64,000 nucleotides of DNA, taken from assembly GCA_963746805.1 (NCBI GenBank), contig CAVVCQ010000005.1:186001-250000 (forward strand), read 5' to 3'. The position numbers were made by a program, and so were the translations under genes. Origin of the DNA: DATHTC01 sp963746805. GTDB taxonomy: Bacteria > Actinomycetota > Thermoleophilia > Gaiellales > Gaiellaceae. The notes beneath the pieces were generated by a model. It was not told the origin of the DNA. It saw only the letters and a list, made by a program, of their open reading frames with translations, and searched no databases. Below are positions 8,544-16,601 of the stretch, piece after piece (position 1 is the first letter of the stretch; each line of letters opens with the position of its first letter).

Positions 8544-9561
8544 TAGGACGTCTCGGTCTCCGATCCGCTCGACCCGGAGCCGCCCTTGGCCTCGTCGAAG
8601 GCGCTCTGCGCCTCCTGCTCCTGCTCGTCCGTCAGCGGCACGAACTGCGCCTCCTCGGCGATCGAGTCGGCGTTGTCGAGCATGTAGCTGGACGAACGCC
8701 TCGACCTCGGGCTTGGCGAGCGACTCCGTCTTCACGTAGACGAAGAGCGGGCGCGAGAGCGGCGTGTAGGTGCCGTCCTGCGCCGTCTCGACGCTCGGCG
8801 CGACGCAGCCGTCGCCGGCGTCGATCTCGACGGCCTTGAGCGTGTCCTGGTTCTCCTCGTAGTAGGAGAAGCCGAGGTAGCCGAGGCCGCCCTTCTCGCC
8901 GCAGACGCCCTGGACGATCACGTTGTCGTCCTCGCTCGGCGGAGTAGTCGGAGCGGCTCGCGCCCTCCTCGCCGTTGATCGCGTCGGTGAAGTAGTCGAA
9001 GGTGCCCGGAGTCGGTGCCCGGGCCGAAGAGCTTCAGCTCCTCGTCCGGGAAGTCGGGGCGCACCTGGTTCCAGTTGTTCACCTTCGAGTCCGGCTCCCA
9101 GATCTTCTTCAGCTCCTCGGTGGTGAGGCAGGTGGCCCAGTCGTTCTCGGTGTTCACGACGACGGTGAGCGCGTCGTTCGCGACCTGGAACTCGACGTAC
9201 TCGACGCCCCTGCTGCTCGCAGATCGCCTTCTCGTCGTCTTCGATCGCGCGGGAGGCGTTCGAGATGTCCGTCTCGCCGGCGCAGAAGCGCTCGAAGCCG
9301 CCGCCGGTGCCGGAGACGCCGACCGTGATCTGCACGCCGGAGTTCTCCTGCTGGAAGCGCTCGGCGGCGCGTGTCGTGAACGGGCCGACGGTGCTCGAGC
9401 CGTCGGCCTGGATGCGGCCGGAGAGGCTCTCGGACCCGCCGCCGGTCGCCCCGGCGCCGGACTCGTCGTCGTCCCCGCCGCACGCGGCTCCGGCGATCGC
9501 GAGCACGACCGCGAGGAGCGACCATCGCTGCGATGCGTATGGGTGTGCGTGTCGTGGTCAT
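8543..9561 (-). CDS. pstS: Phosphate-binding lipoprotein PstS (five +1 frame breaks)
   Basis: High-affinity phosphate receptor tethered outside the membrane. After correction the N-terminus is a lipoprotein signal ending AIAGAAC, followed by an acidic Gly-rich linker. Phosphate-site motifs are ADGSSTVGPFT, VSGTGGGFERFCAGE, GTDSGTFDYFT and SEDDNVIVQG. Breaks are near 9525, 9208, 9006, 8937 and 8690; deleting one base at each yields 338 codons including stop. It is a paralogue of the partial pstS at the window start. Upstream at 9603-9635 are tandem GTTCACC-like repeats. It heads the pstSCAB-phoU operon, with phoR upstream on the same strand. Confidence 0.9.
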
Positions 9562-9602
9562 CGGGCGGAGTGTCCCCGCGACCCTCGCCGCGATGGGGTA
9601 CG

Positions 9603-9635
9603 GCATGGTGAACGAGTGGTGCCGAACTGGTTAAC
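9603..9635 (-). promoter_or_regulatory. Putative PHO box upstream of pstS
   Basis: Read on the minus strand, three 11-base units follow one another: GTTAACCAGTT, CGGCACCACTC and GTTCACCATGC. The first contains the phoR stop codon. A weak -10 candidate TACCCC lies at 9595-9600, so the repeats would cover the -35 position. Inference from comparison with Streptomyces-type PHO boxes. Confidence 0.62.
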
Positions 9636-10591
9636 GCTCGGGCCGGAAAACGCAGCGGATCTTGAGCCCGCGGCCGCGCGCGCCCTCCGCCTCGACGGCG
9701 CCTCCCGCCGCGCCGACGACGTGCTTCACGATCGCGAGCCCGAGGCCGGTGCCACGCGAGGCGCGGGCCCGGTCCGCGCGGTAGAAGCGCTCGAACAGCC
9801 GCGGAAGGTCGTGCTCGAGCACGCCGATCCCGTCGTCCCGCCCGCCGACGACGATCGCGTCGCCCTCGCGACCGACCCAGAGCGTGAAGCGTCGAGCCGG
9901 GGCCGGCGTACCGGATCGCGTTCGCGTCGAGGTTCTCGGCCACGACCTTGAGCATGCGCGGCCGGATCGCGAGCTCGAGTCCGGGATCGCCCTCGACGCG
10001 CACGGTCACACCCGCGCGCGCGGCCGACTCGGCATGTTCGGCGACGACCTCCTCCAGCACGGGCAGCACGCGGATTGCGTTGAGCGCGACGACCGCGCGA
10101 CCTGTCTCGAGCTCGGAGAGGAAGAGCACGTCGTCGATGAGCTCGCCGACGACCTCCACCTGCGCCCGGGCCTGTTCGACGAGGTCGGCCACGTCCTCGC
10201 CGGGGAGGAGCGCCGTCTCGAGCAGCACGAGCAGCCGCGCGAGCGGCGTCCGCAGCTCGTGCGAGACCGCGGCGGTGAACCCGGCGCGCAGCTCCTCGTA
10301 GGCGGAGAGGTCACCGCCGTGACCGAGGTAGACGAGCCGCTCGCGGCGGCCGCCGAGCTCGTACGGGATCGCGACCGGCCGGATCCCGTCGGCCGTGCCG
10401 TCGACGATCGCCTGCGGCAGCCGCTCGCCCTCGACGAGCCCTTCCACGGCCTCGCGCGCACGCCGGCTCGCCGCCACGACGCGGTCGTCCTCGTTCAGCA
10501 CGACCACCATCTCGCGGCTCTCCTCGACGAGCACACGGCCACGTTCGGCCTCGACGCGGAGGTCCTCCCCGCGCGGTGTCGCATTCACCAC
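9631..10591 (-). CDS. phoR: Sensor histidine kinase, PhoR-like (one +1 frame break)
   Basis: Two-component kinase, probably partner of the divergent phoB. The N-terminal 90 residues resemble a PAS fold and contain no obvious membrane helix, so the kinase may be soluble or peripheral. The H-box VSHELRTPLARL has its His near residue 110. The N-box region is VVAENLDANAIRYAG, then after a break near 9889 come DDGIGVLEHDLPRLFERFYRAD and the G2 box GTGLGLAIVKHVV. One deletion gives 320 codons including stop. GTG start at 10591 (or 10588) behind GGAAAGG. Its stop lies inside the PHO-box-like repeats of pstS. Confidence 0.85.
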
Positions 10592-10604
10592 CCGTTCACC
10601 CTTT
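10583..10604 (+). promoter_or_regulatory. Putative PHO box between phoR and phoB
   Basis: Tandem 11-base units ATTCACCACCC and GTTCACCCTTT on the plus strand, 55 bases before the phoB start and overlapping the phoR start. A CATTAT -10-like hexamer at 10645-10650 lies eight bases before the phoB GTG, suggesting a leaderless phoB transcript. No -35 is apparent, as expected for an activator-dependent promoter. Confidence 0.55.
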
Positions 10605-10658
10605 CCGTAACCACCACTGTGCCCCCTGGCCGCCGGGGCGCGATCATTATGTGTCCGC

Positions 10659-11354
10659 GTGGCCAAGGTCCTGATCATCGAGGATGACGACGTCATCGCC
10701 CAGGGGATGGCGCGCCACCTGACGAACGCGGGCTTCGACGCGCTCGGCGTCTCGAACGGCGAGGCCGGGATCGCGCGACTTCGGTTCGAGCGGCCCGACG
10801 TCTGCGTGCTCGACCTGATGCTGCCCGGCGCCGACGGGTGGAAGCTCATCGAGACCGCGCGCGGCGAGGGCATCGGCACCCCGATCGTCGTCGTCTCCGC
10901 CCGCGGCACCGAGCACGACCGCGTCCATGCGCTCGAGCTCGGCGCCGACGACTACCTCGTGAAGCCGTTCTCGATGCGCGAATTGGTCGCGCGCGTCGGG
11001 GCGGCCGCGCGGCGCGGCGTGCGGGCGCAGGAGCCGAGGCGCGGCGAGGCGATCGAGATCGAGGAGCTGCGGCTCGACCCCGCGAACGTCCAGGCCTATG
11101 TCAGCGGCGAGAGCGCCGACCTCACGCCGACGGAGTTCCGCCTCCTCTACGCGCTCGCGCTCGAGCGGGGCCGCGTGCTGACGCGGGACGAGCTGCTGCA
11201 GAAGGTCTGGGGCCGGCGCGCGACGCACCGCGACCGCACGGTCGACGTGTTCGTACGCAAGCTGCGCGAGAAGGTCGACGAGCGCGCCCCGGCGCACACC
11301 TTCCTGCAGACGCGCTACGGCGTCGGCTACAAGCTCGACCCGCTGCCCAAGTAG
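10659..11354 (+). CDS. phoB: Response regulator, OmpR/PhoB family
   Basis: Transcription factor of 231 residues with an N-terminal receiver (acidic EDDD at 8-11, phospho-Asp at 52 in VLDLMLPGADG, Lys in YLVKPFS). It has a C-terminal winged helix (LTPTEFRLLYALALERGRVL..RTVDVFVRKLREKV..YGVGYKL). Its position divergent from phoR-pstSCAB-phoU makes a PhoB/PhoP role likely, controlling phosphate acquisition genes by binding the repeats described nearby. GTG start without a clear Shine-Dalgarno. The frame is intact. It converges on the next gene with only five intervening bases. Confidence 0.88.
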   Translation: MAKVLIIEDDDVIAQGMARHLTNAGFDALGVSNGEAGIARLRFERPDVCVLDLMLPGADGWKLIETARGEGIGTPIVVVSARGTEHDRVHALELGADDYLVKPFSMRELVARVGAAARRGVRAQEPRRGEAIEIEELRLDPANVQAYVSGESADLTPTEFRLLYALALERGRVLTRDELLQKVWGRRATHRDRTVDVFVRKLREKVDERAPAHTFLQTRYGVGYKLDPLPK

Positions 11355-11359
11355 AGCCG

Positions 11360-12118
11360 TCAGCGAGGCTCGGCGAACGCGCACGGTCTCCCGTCGCGCG
11401 GCAGCGGCGACGCGCCGACCTTCACGACGACGTAGCGCTCGCCCGGGGCCGGCTCGAGCTCGTCGCCCGGGTGAGGCGGCGGGCCCTCCGCCTCGCGCAG
11501 CTCGTACCCCGTCCCGGCGCGGAGGAAGACGAGGTGCCGGCTCGGCTGCTCGGCCGGCGGCGGCCCGTTCTCGACGAGCCGGAGCGCCGAGAGCTCCGCG
11601 ATGCGCGCGTCGCGGTTCGCGATCGTCGCCTGCGCGGCGCGCAGCTCCTCCTGCAGGCGGCCGACGCGCTTCGTCCACTCGTCGAGGTGGCGGAAGAGCT
11701 CGTCCACGAGCTCGCTCCCGCCGGGCGCGATCCCCAGCCCGTCGAGCAGCGCCCGCCGGCGCGCGACCTCGTGCTCCTGCGCGTCGAGCGCTTCCTCCTC
11801 CGCCGTGAGGACCGCACGCCGGCTTGCGACGGCTTCCGCGCGGCCGTCGAGATCGGCCGCCGAGCGCTCGACATACCGCTCGAGCCCCGCCTCGAGCCGT
11901 CGGCGCAGGCCGCGTCGCTCGCCGGTCTCCGGCTCCGGGACCTCACGTGCCCGCCGCTGGATCGCGAGCGCGACCTCCAGCTCGTCCTCGGAGACCACGC
12001 CGCGACGGACGAGGATCTCGCCGAGGAGGCCGCTCCGCTCCCGCCGCTGCTCCTCGAGCGCAGCGTCGAGCTGCGCCGGGGAGAGCGCGCGTCTCTCGAG
12101 CAGAACGTCGCCGAGCAA
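11360..12118 (-). CDS. MshEN-like domain coiled-coil protein of unknown function
   Basis: A 252-residue protein. Residues 1-55 carry two copies of a helical motif (LGDVLLERRALSPAQLDAAL and LGEILVRRGVVSEDELEVAL) typical of the MshEN/GspE-N module. That module precedes type II secretion and type IV pilus ATPases and binds c-di-GMP in some members. Here no ATPase follows. Instead a long charged coiled coil (about 70-180) and a Pro-rich tail lead to a small C-terminal beta-like segment (GERYVVVKVGASPLP). TTG is the best start. It follows the NHL lipoprotein gene by 59 bases on the same strand. Function unknown; a diffusible signalling adaptor is one possibility. Confidence 0.6.
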   Translation of the reverse strand: MLGDVLLERRALSPAQLDAALEEQRRERSGLLGEILVRRGVVSEDELEVALAIQRRAREVPEPETGERRGLRRRLEAGLERYVERSAADLDGRAEAVASRRAVLTAEEEALDAQEHEVARRRALLDGLGIAPGGSELVDELFRHLDEWTKRVGRLQEELRAAQATIANRDARIAELSALRLVENGPPPAEQPSRHLVFLRAGTGYELREAEGPPPHPGDELEPAPGERYVVVKVGASPLPRDGRPCAFAEPR

Positions 12119-12177
12119 TATGGAACGTTCAGAGACCGCGGCCTCATCGTCGCACGTCGGCGCCGCCGTCCGTGTGG

Positions 12178-13320
12178 TCAGCCCGCCGCGAGCGGCCGCA
12201 GCTCACCGGTGGCGGCGTCGATCACGCCGACCGGGTACCGGGAGTCGAACGAGGTCGCGTAGAGCGTGCCGTCGGGCGCCTCCGCGGCGCTCGTGAGCGC
12301 GATCGCGTGCCCTTCCGAGAGGATCGTGACGCGGCCGTTCCGGTCGTGCCTGAAGATGCGGCCCGGCGTCGGCCCGTCGTGCGCGACGTGGTCGACGACG
12401 AGCACCGAGCCGTCGCGCCCTGGCGAGACGTCGACCGGCAGGGTCATCCCGTCCTGGAACGTCCGCGCCGTACCGTCGGGCGTGAGCGCGACGACCTTTC
12501 CGTGGTGGCTGTCGGCGACGAGCAGCGTGCCGTCCGCGAGCGTCGTCATCCCCAGCGGCTGGTCGAAGCCCGACGCGAACGTCCGGATCGTGCCGCCGGC
12601 GAGGTCGACGACGCGGATGCCCGGGGACGTCTGCTGCGAGACGTAGAGCCGACCCGGCGCAAAGGCGACGGTGAACGCGTCGCCAAGCCCGGCGGCCGTC
12701 GCCGGCCCGCCGTCGCCGCTCGTATCGGCCGCGCCGCTCCCGGCGACGGCCGTGAGGCGGCCGCTCGCCCCGAGCCGCCAGACGCGGTTCGCGGCGACGA
12801 CGTAGACGAGCCCGTCCGGCCCGACGGCAACGGAGTACACGCGCCCGCCGGGTCGCGCGACGACGCTCCGTCTGCCCGTCGCGGCGTCGATCCGGACGAT
12901 CCGGCCGCGTCCACGGTTCGCGTCGGCGACGAGCAGCGTCCCGTCCCGGTCGACGACGACCTTGTACGCCTCGAGCAGCCCGAGCGTGACCCGGATGGTG
13001 CGCAGCGCGTGCCGCCGCCCGCCGACGACGGTCGCGAGGCGCCACGTGCCCGTCTGGGGGAACGACAGGCGCACCGCGTACACGCCGTGACCGCGCCGCG
13101 CGGCCGTGAACCGCAGCGACCGCGTGCCGTCGCTCGCGGTCACGACGGGCCGTGTCCCGCCTCCCGGCGCCGTCAGCCGCGCCTGCCAGAGGACGCCCGG
13201 CTCGAGCGCGCCGGGCGCCGCGCTGAGCCGAGGCGGCGCGACGGCGGAGCTGCCGCTCGAAGCGGCACACGCGGCGGTGAGGAGCGCCAGCAGGAGCGCG
13301 ATGGCACCGGACGTTCGCAT
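12178..13320 (-). CDS. NHL/SMP-30-like beta-propeller lipoprotein
   Basis: A 380-residue exported lipoprotein. The N-terminus MRTSGAIALLLALLTAAC carries a lipobox ending at Cys18. After an Ig-like stretch, repeated blades of the form GTLLVADANRGRGRIVRID, GLVYVVAANRVWRL and GTLLVADSHHGKVVALTPDG fit an NHL or gluconolactonase-type six-blade propeller. Enzymatic activity cannot be assigned. Upstream a promoter (TTGCGA-N17-TATCTA) contains a perfect palindrome in its spacer, and a MarR-family regulator is encoded just before it on the same strand. The predicted transcript start is only a few bases before the ATG. Confidence 0.8.
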   Translation of the reverse strand: MRTSGAIALLLALLTAACAASSGSSAVAPPRLSAAPGALEPGVLWQARLTAPGGGTRPVVTASDGTRSLRFTAARRGHGVYAVRLSFPQTGTWRLATVVGGRRHALRTIRVTLGLLEAYKVVVDRDGTLLVADANRGRGRIVRIDAATGRRSVVARPGGRVYSVAVGPDGLVYVVAANRVWRLGASGRLTAVAGSGAADTSGDGGPATAAGLGDAFTVAFAPGRLYVSQQTSPGIRVVDLAGGTIRTFASGFDQPLGMTTLADGTLLVADSHHGKVVALTPDGTARTFQDGMTLPVDVSPGRDGSVLVVDHVAHDGPTPGRIFRHDRNGRVTILSEGHAIALTSAAEAPDGTLYATSFDSRYPVGVIDAATGELRPLAAG

Positions 13321-13330
13321 CCCACGGATC

Positions 13331-13359
13331 TAGATACCGCAATCTTGCGGTATTCGCAA
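13331..13359 (-). promoter_or_regulatory. Promoter with palindromic operator for the NHL lipoprotein gene
   Basis: On the minus strand TTGCGA (13354-13359) and TATCTA (13331-13336) are separated by exactly 17 bases. The palindrome ATACCGCAA-TC-TTGCGGTAT (13334-13353, 9-bp arms) fills the spacer. The neighbouring MarR-type gene is the obvious candidate repressor. A close variant of the palindrome occurs at 19317-19336. Confidence 0.65.
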
Positions 13360-13360
13360 G

Positions 13361-13822
13361 TCAGGCCTGCGCTGCGCGCTGTTCCATCGCCGCGAGCTCC
13401 GCCTCGAGTGCCGCCCCCAGCTCGCGAATCGCGGCCCGTACCGCCTCGGGATCCTCGAGCCGTCCCTCGATGCGCGTGATCAGGCCGCGGAACGCCGGCG
13501 CGGACGCGGCGCGGAGCTCCTCGCCCGCGGGAGACAGCGAAAGCAGGATCGCGCGCCGGTCGTCCTCCGCCCGCTCCCGAACCACGAGACCGGCCTCCTC
13601 GAGGCGGCGGACGCGGAACAACGCCGTCCGCTGCGACATCCCGAGCCGCCGGGCGAGCACCGTGGCGGTCTCGGGCCCCTCGACACCGATGGTGCTGAGG
13701 ATCGCGAAGTCCGGGACGTCGAGCTGGTGCTCCGCGAATACCCGGTCGACGGCCTGCGCGCTCCGCTGGAACGCGACGAACAGGTCGAGCAGGATCGTGG
13801 GACGCGGCGCACGGGACGACAC
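13361..13822 (-). CDS. MarR family transcriptional regulator
   Basis: A dimeric winged-helix regulator, 153 residues, typical MarR size. Helix-turn-helix and wing are in TVLARRLGMSQRTALFRVRRLEEAGLVVRERAEDDRRAILLSLSPAG (about 55-103), with the DDRRA wing turn characteristic of MarR. Flanking helices form the dimerisation domain. It is transcribed toward the NHL lipoprotein gene, whose start is 40 bases downstream and preceded by a 20-base palindrome that this protein may bind. No ligand can be inferred. Confidence 0.9.
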   Translation of the reverse strand: MSSRAPRPTILLDLFVAFQRSAQAVDRVFAEHQLDVPDFAILSTIGVEGPETATVLARRLGMSQRTALFRVRRLEEAGLVVRERAEDDRRAILLSLSPAGEELRAASAPAFRGLITRIEGRLEDPEAVRAAIRELGAALEAELAAMEQRAAQA

Positions 13823-13851
13823 GGCGCGATCGTGTCAGTTCGGGAACGAAT

Positions 13852-13877
13852 GAGGGGAGCGCCGACGCGCTCCCCTC
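13852..13877. terminator. Hairpin downstream of the PxKF protein gene
   Basis: A perfect 10-bp stem, GAGGGGAGCG (13852-13861) with CGCTCCCCTC (13868-13877), and a 6-base loop. It starts 24 bases beyond the stop of the minus-strand secreted repeat protein and precedes marR. Confidence 0.65.
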
Positions 13878-13900
13878 GCAGGTGCGTCTCGGGAGGCCGG

Positions 13901-16177
13901 CTACTTCAACTTGAAGTTCGCCGCGTGCACGGTGCCGTCCGCCAGCTTCACGCGCAGCTGGCGGCACGTTCCCGCCCAGGCCTTGTCGGTCTTCCAGACG
14001 TAGAGGTACTGGTCGCTCGCGGCGTCGTAGCTGAGCCCGCTGCTCCCGGCGGTCAGCGTCGTCTCCAGCGGGTCGTCGCCCGCGGCGGCGTCGCATGCCG
14101 CGATGTTCGAGGTCGGGTAGCCCGCGGCGAGGACGCTCATCCCCTGGTAGCCGCCGAGCGAGAACTTCACCGGCACGGCGCTGCCCGCCTTCACGGAGTT
14201 CTGGGTCGGCAGGTTGTCGATCGGCTGGAAGAAGCCGGCCCAGCGGTAGATCACCGCATAGGTGCACGTCGCGGCCGCGCTCGCGTTGCCGACGGCGTCC
14301 AGGGAAGCAGCCGCAGGCACCGTCGCCGTCTTCGTGCCGACGGAGGAGGTGTCGAGGCCGGTGACGGTGCCGTTCTCGTGCCCGGCCGCGACGCCCGAGC
14401 CGCCGTCGGTGGCCGTCCAACTCGCGGCGGCGGTCGCACCTATGAGCACGGTGCCGGGGCAGACGGCGATGACGCTCGGTCCCTTGCGGTCGATCCGGTT
14501 GCCGCCCACGAGGCCTGCGCTCGCCGCGTTCCCGACCGCGTCGGACACGGTGCGGCCGTTCGTCGAGGCGTCAGACGTCTCCGTCCCCGCGGGGACGTCG
14601 GTCACAAGCGTGAACGACGCATCCGCGGCGTTCGCCAGGCCCGAGCCACCGTCCGAGGCGGTGCAGGCGACGCCCACGTCGGTCGCGTGCCACGCGCCGT
14701 CGGCGGCATCGCAGTCGACCGCCGGAGCCTTCCGGTCCACCTTCAGGCCCGTGACCGGGCCTGAGGTCGCGACGTTCCCGACCGAGTCGGCCACGTCCTT
14801 CGACTGCGTCGAAGCGGAGTCGGTCTCGACGCCCTCCGCGACGGAGGTCGACAGCGAGAAGGTCGCGTCGCCGGGGCTCGCGAGGCCGGCGCCACCGTCC
14901 GAGGCGGCGCACCCGATCACGACGTCCGTGGCCGACCAGTCCGACGGCGCCGGGGCACAGGCGATCGCAGGCGCCTTCTTGTCGACCCTGATGCCGCCGA
15001 TCGGGCCGACGACGGAGACGTTGCCCGCGATGTCGGCGACGGCGCGGCTGCCGGTGGCCGCAGCGTCCGTCTCGTTGCCGTCCGCCACGCTCGTCGAGAG
15101 CACAAAGCTCGCGTCGGCGGTGTCGAGCAGCTGCGAGAGGGCGTCGAAGGCCGTACAGAGGATCGCGACGTCGTCCGCGTGCCAGAGCGCGTCGGCCGTC
15201 CCGCAGAGCACGGTCGGCGCCGTGCCGTCGCGCCTGACCGCGACGGTGACCGGGCCGCTTGCGCCCCCGGCGCTGGTCGCCGAGCACGAGTACACCGTCT
15301 CGACCTGATCGGCGGCGATGGCCTGGTCGATGCAGCCGACCTTTGCGAGCGAGGACGGGGACTCGGCCTCGACGACCGTCCACGTGAGCGTGACGCCGCC
15401 GTGGTACCAGCCGTTCGCGCCGTCCGGAGCCGCCGGGCTGACGACATAGGCGATGGTCGGCGGCGAGGAATCGATCACCGAATAGGTCTCGGACGCGCTT
15501 GCGATCAGGCCGCCGGTATCGGTGTACGAGCACGACGCGGTCTGCTGCCCGAGGCCGTCGGCCGCGTAGGGGCCGGTGATCGCGCCGAGGGTCGCAGCGA
15601 ACGAGGACGCCCCGTCCTCCGCGTCCGTCACCTGGCACACGGCGGCGGGCACAGCGCCCTTCGCGTACGAGGCGCCCCCGGACACGCCGGCCACCGAGAC
15701 GGCCGGAGCCGTGTTCGCCGGCGGCGCGACCGTGACCGTGAACGTCGCGGGCGCAAGGTTGAAGGTCGCGCCGGTGTCGTTCGACAACTGTGCGAGGCTG
15801 ACGGTCGCCGAGCCCTGCGCGTGCGGTGTGACCGTCAGCGTCTTCACGTCGCCGCAGGAGCCGAAGGTGACGGATGCGGGGCTGACGGTCGCCGCCGCTG
15901 GGTTGCTCGACGTCACGGAGACCACGAGCGTCGTGCTTGCGGTCAGATTGCAGCCGTTCTTCCCGTCCCCGTTTTGCGTCACGACGCGGAGCTGCGTCGT
16001 GCCCTGCGCACCGCCGACGTTCAACGGCATCGCCTCGGCGACCGCGTCGACGCTCGCGTCCAGGTTGTTCGGAATGTCGTCCGCGGACGCGACCGCCGCG
16101 AACGCGAGCGCCGCGACCACGCCTCCCATGAGCAGGCCGAGCCTGCCGCGCCGTCTGATCTGTGCCGGTGTCCCCAC
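13901..16177 (-). CDS. Secreted Ig-like repeat protein with PxKF domain
   Basis: Large exported protein of 758 residues, probably cell-surface or extracellular. The GTG start at 16177 follows a GGAGG Shine-Dalgarno at good spacing and yields a signal peptide (GRLGLLMGGVVAALAFAAVASA). After N-terminal Ig-like regions, units of about 83 residues begin near 316, 396, 479 and 562. Their shared pattern is (D/K)(G/K)xAPxxxC..W.A.DV...C.A.DGGSGLA. The C-terminus has the PxKF module (NSVKAGSAVPVKFSLGG, about residue 655-675) ending in a Cys-containing beta segment. Repeat-rich exoproteins of this type are common in Gram-positive soil bacteria; adhesion is a guess. Confidence 0.8.
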   Translation of the reverse strand: MGTPAQIRRRGRLGLLMGGVVAALAFAAVASADDIPNNLDASVDAVAEAMPLNVGGAQGTTQLRVVTQNGDGKNGCNLTASTTLVVSVTSSNPAAATVSPASVTFGSCGDVKTLTVTPHAQGSATVSLAQLSNDTGATFNLAPATFTVTVAPPANTAPAVSVAGVSGGASYAKGAVPAAVCQVTDAEDGASSFAATLGAITGPYAADGLGQQTASCSYTDTGGLIASASETYSVIDSSPPTIAYVVSPAAPDGANGWYHGGVTLTWTVVEAESPSSLAKVGCIDQAIAADQVETVYSCSATSAGGASGPVTVAVRRDGTAPTVLCGTADALWHADDVAILCTAFDALSQLLDTADASFVLSTSVADGNETDAAATGSRAVADIAGNVSVVGPIGGIRVDKKAPAIACAPAPSDWSATDVVIGCAASDGGAGLASPGDATFSLSTSVAEGVETDSASTQSKDVADSVGNVATSGPVTGLKVDRKAPAVDCDAADGAWHATDVGVACTASDGGSGLANAADASFTLVTDVPAGTETSDASTNGRTVSDAVGNAASAGLVGGNRIDRKGPSVIAVCPGTVLIGATAAASWTATDGGSGVAAGHENGTVTGLDTSSVGTKTATVPAAASLDAVGNASAAATCTYAVIYRWAGFFQPIDNLPTQNSVKAGSAVPVKFSLGGYQGMSVLAAGYPTSNIAACDAAAGDDPLETTLTAGSSGLSYDAASDQYLYVWKTDKAWAGTCRQLRVKLADGTVHAANFKLK

Positions 16178-16351
16178 GGGTTTCTTCCTCCGTCTCGAGT
16201 AGCCGCAGCCGGAGCACGTCGCGCCCGACCTCCGCATCGCAGCGTCGGGCACGCCGGGACGCGGCACCCACCGCATCCGGGTGGGCCGGTCCTCCCCACG
16301 CGGCCAACGACGCGCTCAAGCCCGCGGGGCGACGTGCCGATACGGGGACGG

Positions 16352-16594
16352 ATGCCTGCGGCCCTTGCTGAACTCGACGAACTTCTCGCGTATCGCCTCT
16401 CCTGCCCGCGTGCCGCGTTCGAGGCGCTCGACGAGGACGAGGTCGTGACGCTGCTCCTCGCCCGCTTCCGCCTGCTCGTCTCGTACGGCTGGGACTGGGC
16501 CTCCGCGCTCATGCTCGCCGCCGACGTCGAGGTGCCCGCGCACGAGACGGCCGACCTGGCGCCGGCCGTCGCGACGCCGCTCGTCCTGCAGTAG
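16352..16594 (+). CDS. Small hypothetical protein (80 aa)
   Basis: Open frame of 80 residues starting MPAALAELDELLAYRLSC, rich in Leu, Ala and acidic residues, with one central hydrophobic helix (SYGWDWASALMLAADVEV). I do not recognise a family. The ATG follows GGGGACGG at plausible spacing. It is divergent from the PxKF gene and converges with the HD-GYP gene, ending eight bases before that gene's stop. GC pattern suits coding, but the small size leaves doubt. Confidence 0.5.
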   Translation: MPAALAELDELLAYRLSCPRAAFEALDEDEVVTLLLARFRLLVSYGWDWASALMLAADVEVPAHETADLAPAVATPLVLQ

Positions 16595-16601
16595 CAGCCG
16601 C

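Noticed and set aside
5470..9892. Programmed frameshifting as the explanation for the pst breaks
   Set aside because: Twenty-one sites with no shared slippery sequence or structure in one operon is not plausible for programmed shifting.
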